Source of the DNA: Acidobacteriota bacterium
GTDB lineage: Bacteria > Acidobacteriota > Thermoanaerobaculia > Multivoradales > Multivoraceae
Direction: 5' to 3'
Assembly: GCA_026707325.1 (NCBI GenBank)
Contig: JAPOXA010000104.1
Location: 1-34,739 of the forward strand
Length of the DNA stretch: 34,739 bases
In this document: in pieces, positions 34,684-34,739 of the stretch
Layout of the letters: each line of letters starts with the position of its first letter
How positions within the stretch are numbered: position 1 is the first letter of the stretch
The notes under the pieces: generated by a model
Told to the model about the DNA's origin: nothing
Databases searched by the model: none
Seen by the model: the letters and a program-made list of their open reading frames with translations, nothing else
Position numbers and translations under genes: made by a program

Positions 34684-34739
34684 CGAGGTATTGCCGAAAG
34701 TTGTGGATTGGCGAGTTGATCAGGCGGCGTTCCTGACCT
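34684..34739. repeat. Right copy of 56-bp terminal inverted repeat
   Basis: Exact reverse complement of bases 1-56. Reading inward (minus strand), the frame after a TGA at 34722-34720 stays open into the Cys-rich gene, in the same phase of the repeat that opens into the helicase gene at the left end. Confidence 0.95.

Noticed and set aside
1..34739. The whole window as a composite transposon or linear plasmid with terminal inverted repeats
   Set aside because: It contains no transposase, integrase or replication protein of such elements and includes single-copy core genes (dnaE, miaA); the repeat is better explained by flanking repeats or assembly.

Overview
The window is a high-GC bacterial contig that most resembles an uncultured member of the Acidobacteriota. 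The evidence is a tandem pair of secreted proteins of the 'VWFA-related Acidobacterial' type, a beta-propeller/cytochrome c fusion of the kind common in Acidobacteriota and Planctomycetota, and dense co-directional operons with GTGA, TTGA or ATGA start/stop overlaps. This assignment is an inference; there is no rRNA or marker tree here.

Layout. The two ends carry an exact 56-bp inverted repeat (1-56 and 34684-34739), and each end leads straight into an accessory-looking gene: a very large RecD-like helicase with a C-terminal nuclease domain on the left, and two small Cys-rich genes on the right. Between them lies ordinary chromosome. 3702-7933 (minus) is an Lrp-type regulator followed by a ThDP enzyme and two isocitrate/isopropylmalate-dehydrogenase-like proteins. 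8034-11424 (plus) is a phenylalanine/tyrosine degradation operon (aminotransferase, 4-hydroxyphenylpyruvate dioxygenase, phenylalanine 4-monooxygenase). An amidase (minus) faces it. 13011-16946 holds two paralogous VWA proteins and a VOC protein. 17056-17577 (minus) is a secreted peroxiredoxin. 17745-22023 is a secreted protein of unknown function plus the propeller/cytochrome c protein. 22129-27350 (minus) is dnaE followed by a PIG-L deacetylase. 27451-33411 (plus) is comEC, miaA, a repeat-type lipoprotein candidate, an isochorismatase-like hydrolase and a small secreted protein.

The most striking observation is the peroxiredoxin. Its reading frame is interrupted by one in-frame TGA exactly at the peroxidatic cysteine of the PxxxTxxC motif. 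The 62 nt after this TGA fold into a long, nearly perfect hairpin with a small G-containing apical loop 22 nt downstream, as expected for a bacterial SECIS element. I read it as a selenocysteine peroxiredoxin, not a pseudogene. It is transcribed divergently from 17745 through a symmetric promoter region.

Other points worth a look are the substituted active site in one of the paired dehydrogenases, a three-hairpin REP-like element between convergent genes, and the terminal inverted repeat, which probably reflects a repeat flanking this segment in the genome or an assembly-graph break. I see no CRISPR array, rRNA, tRNA, transposase or integrase.
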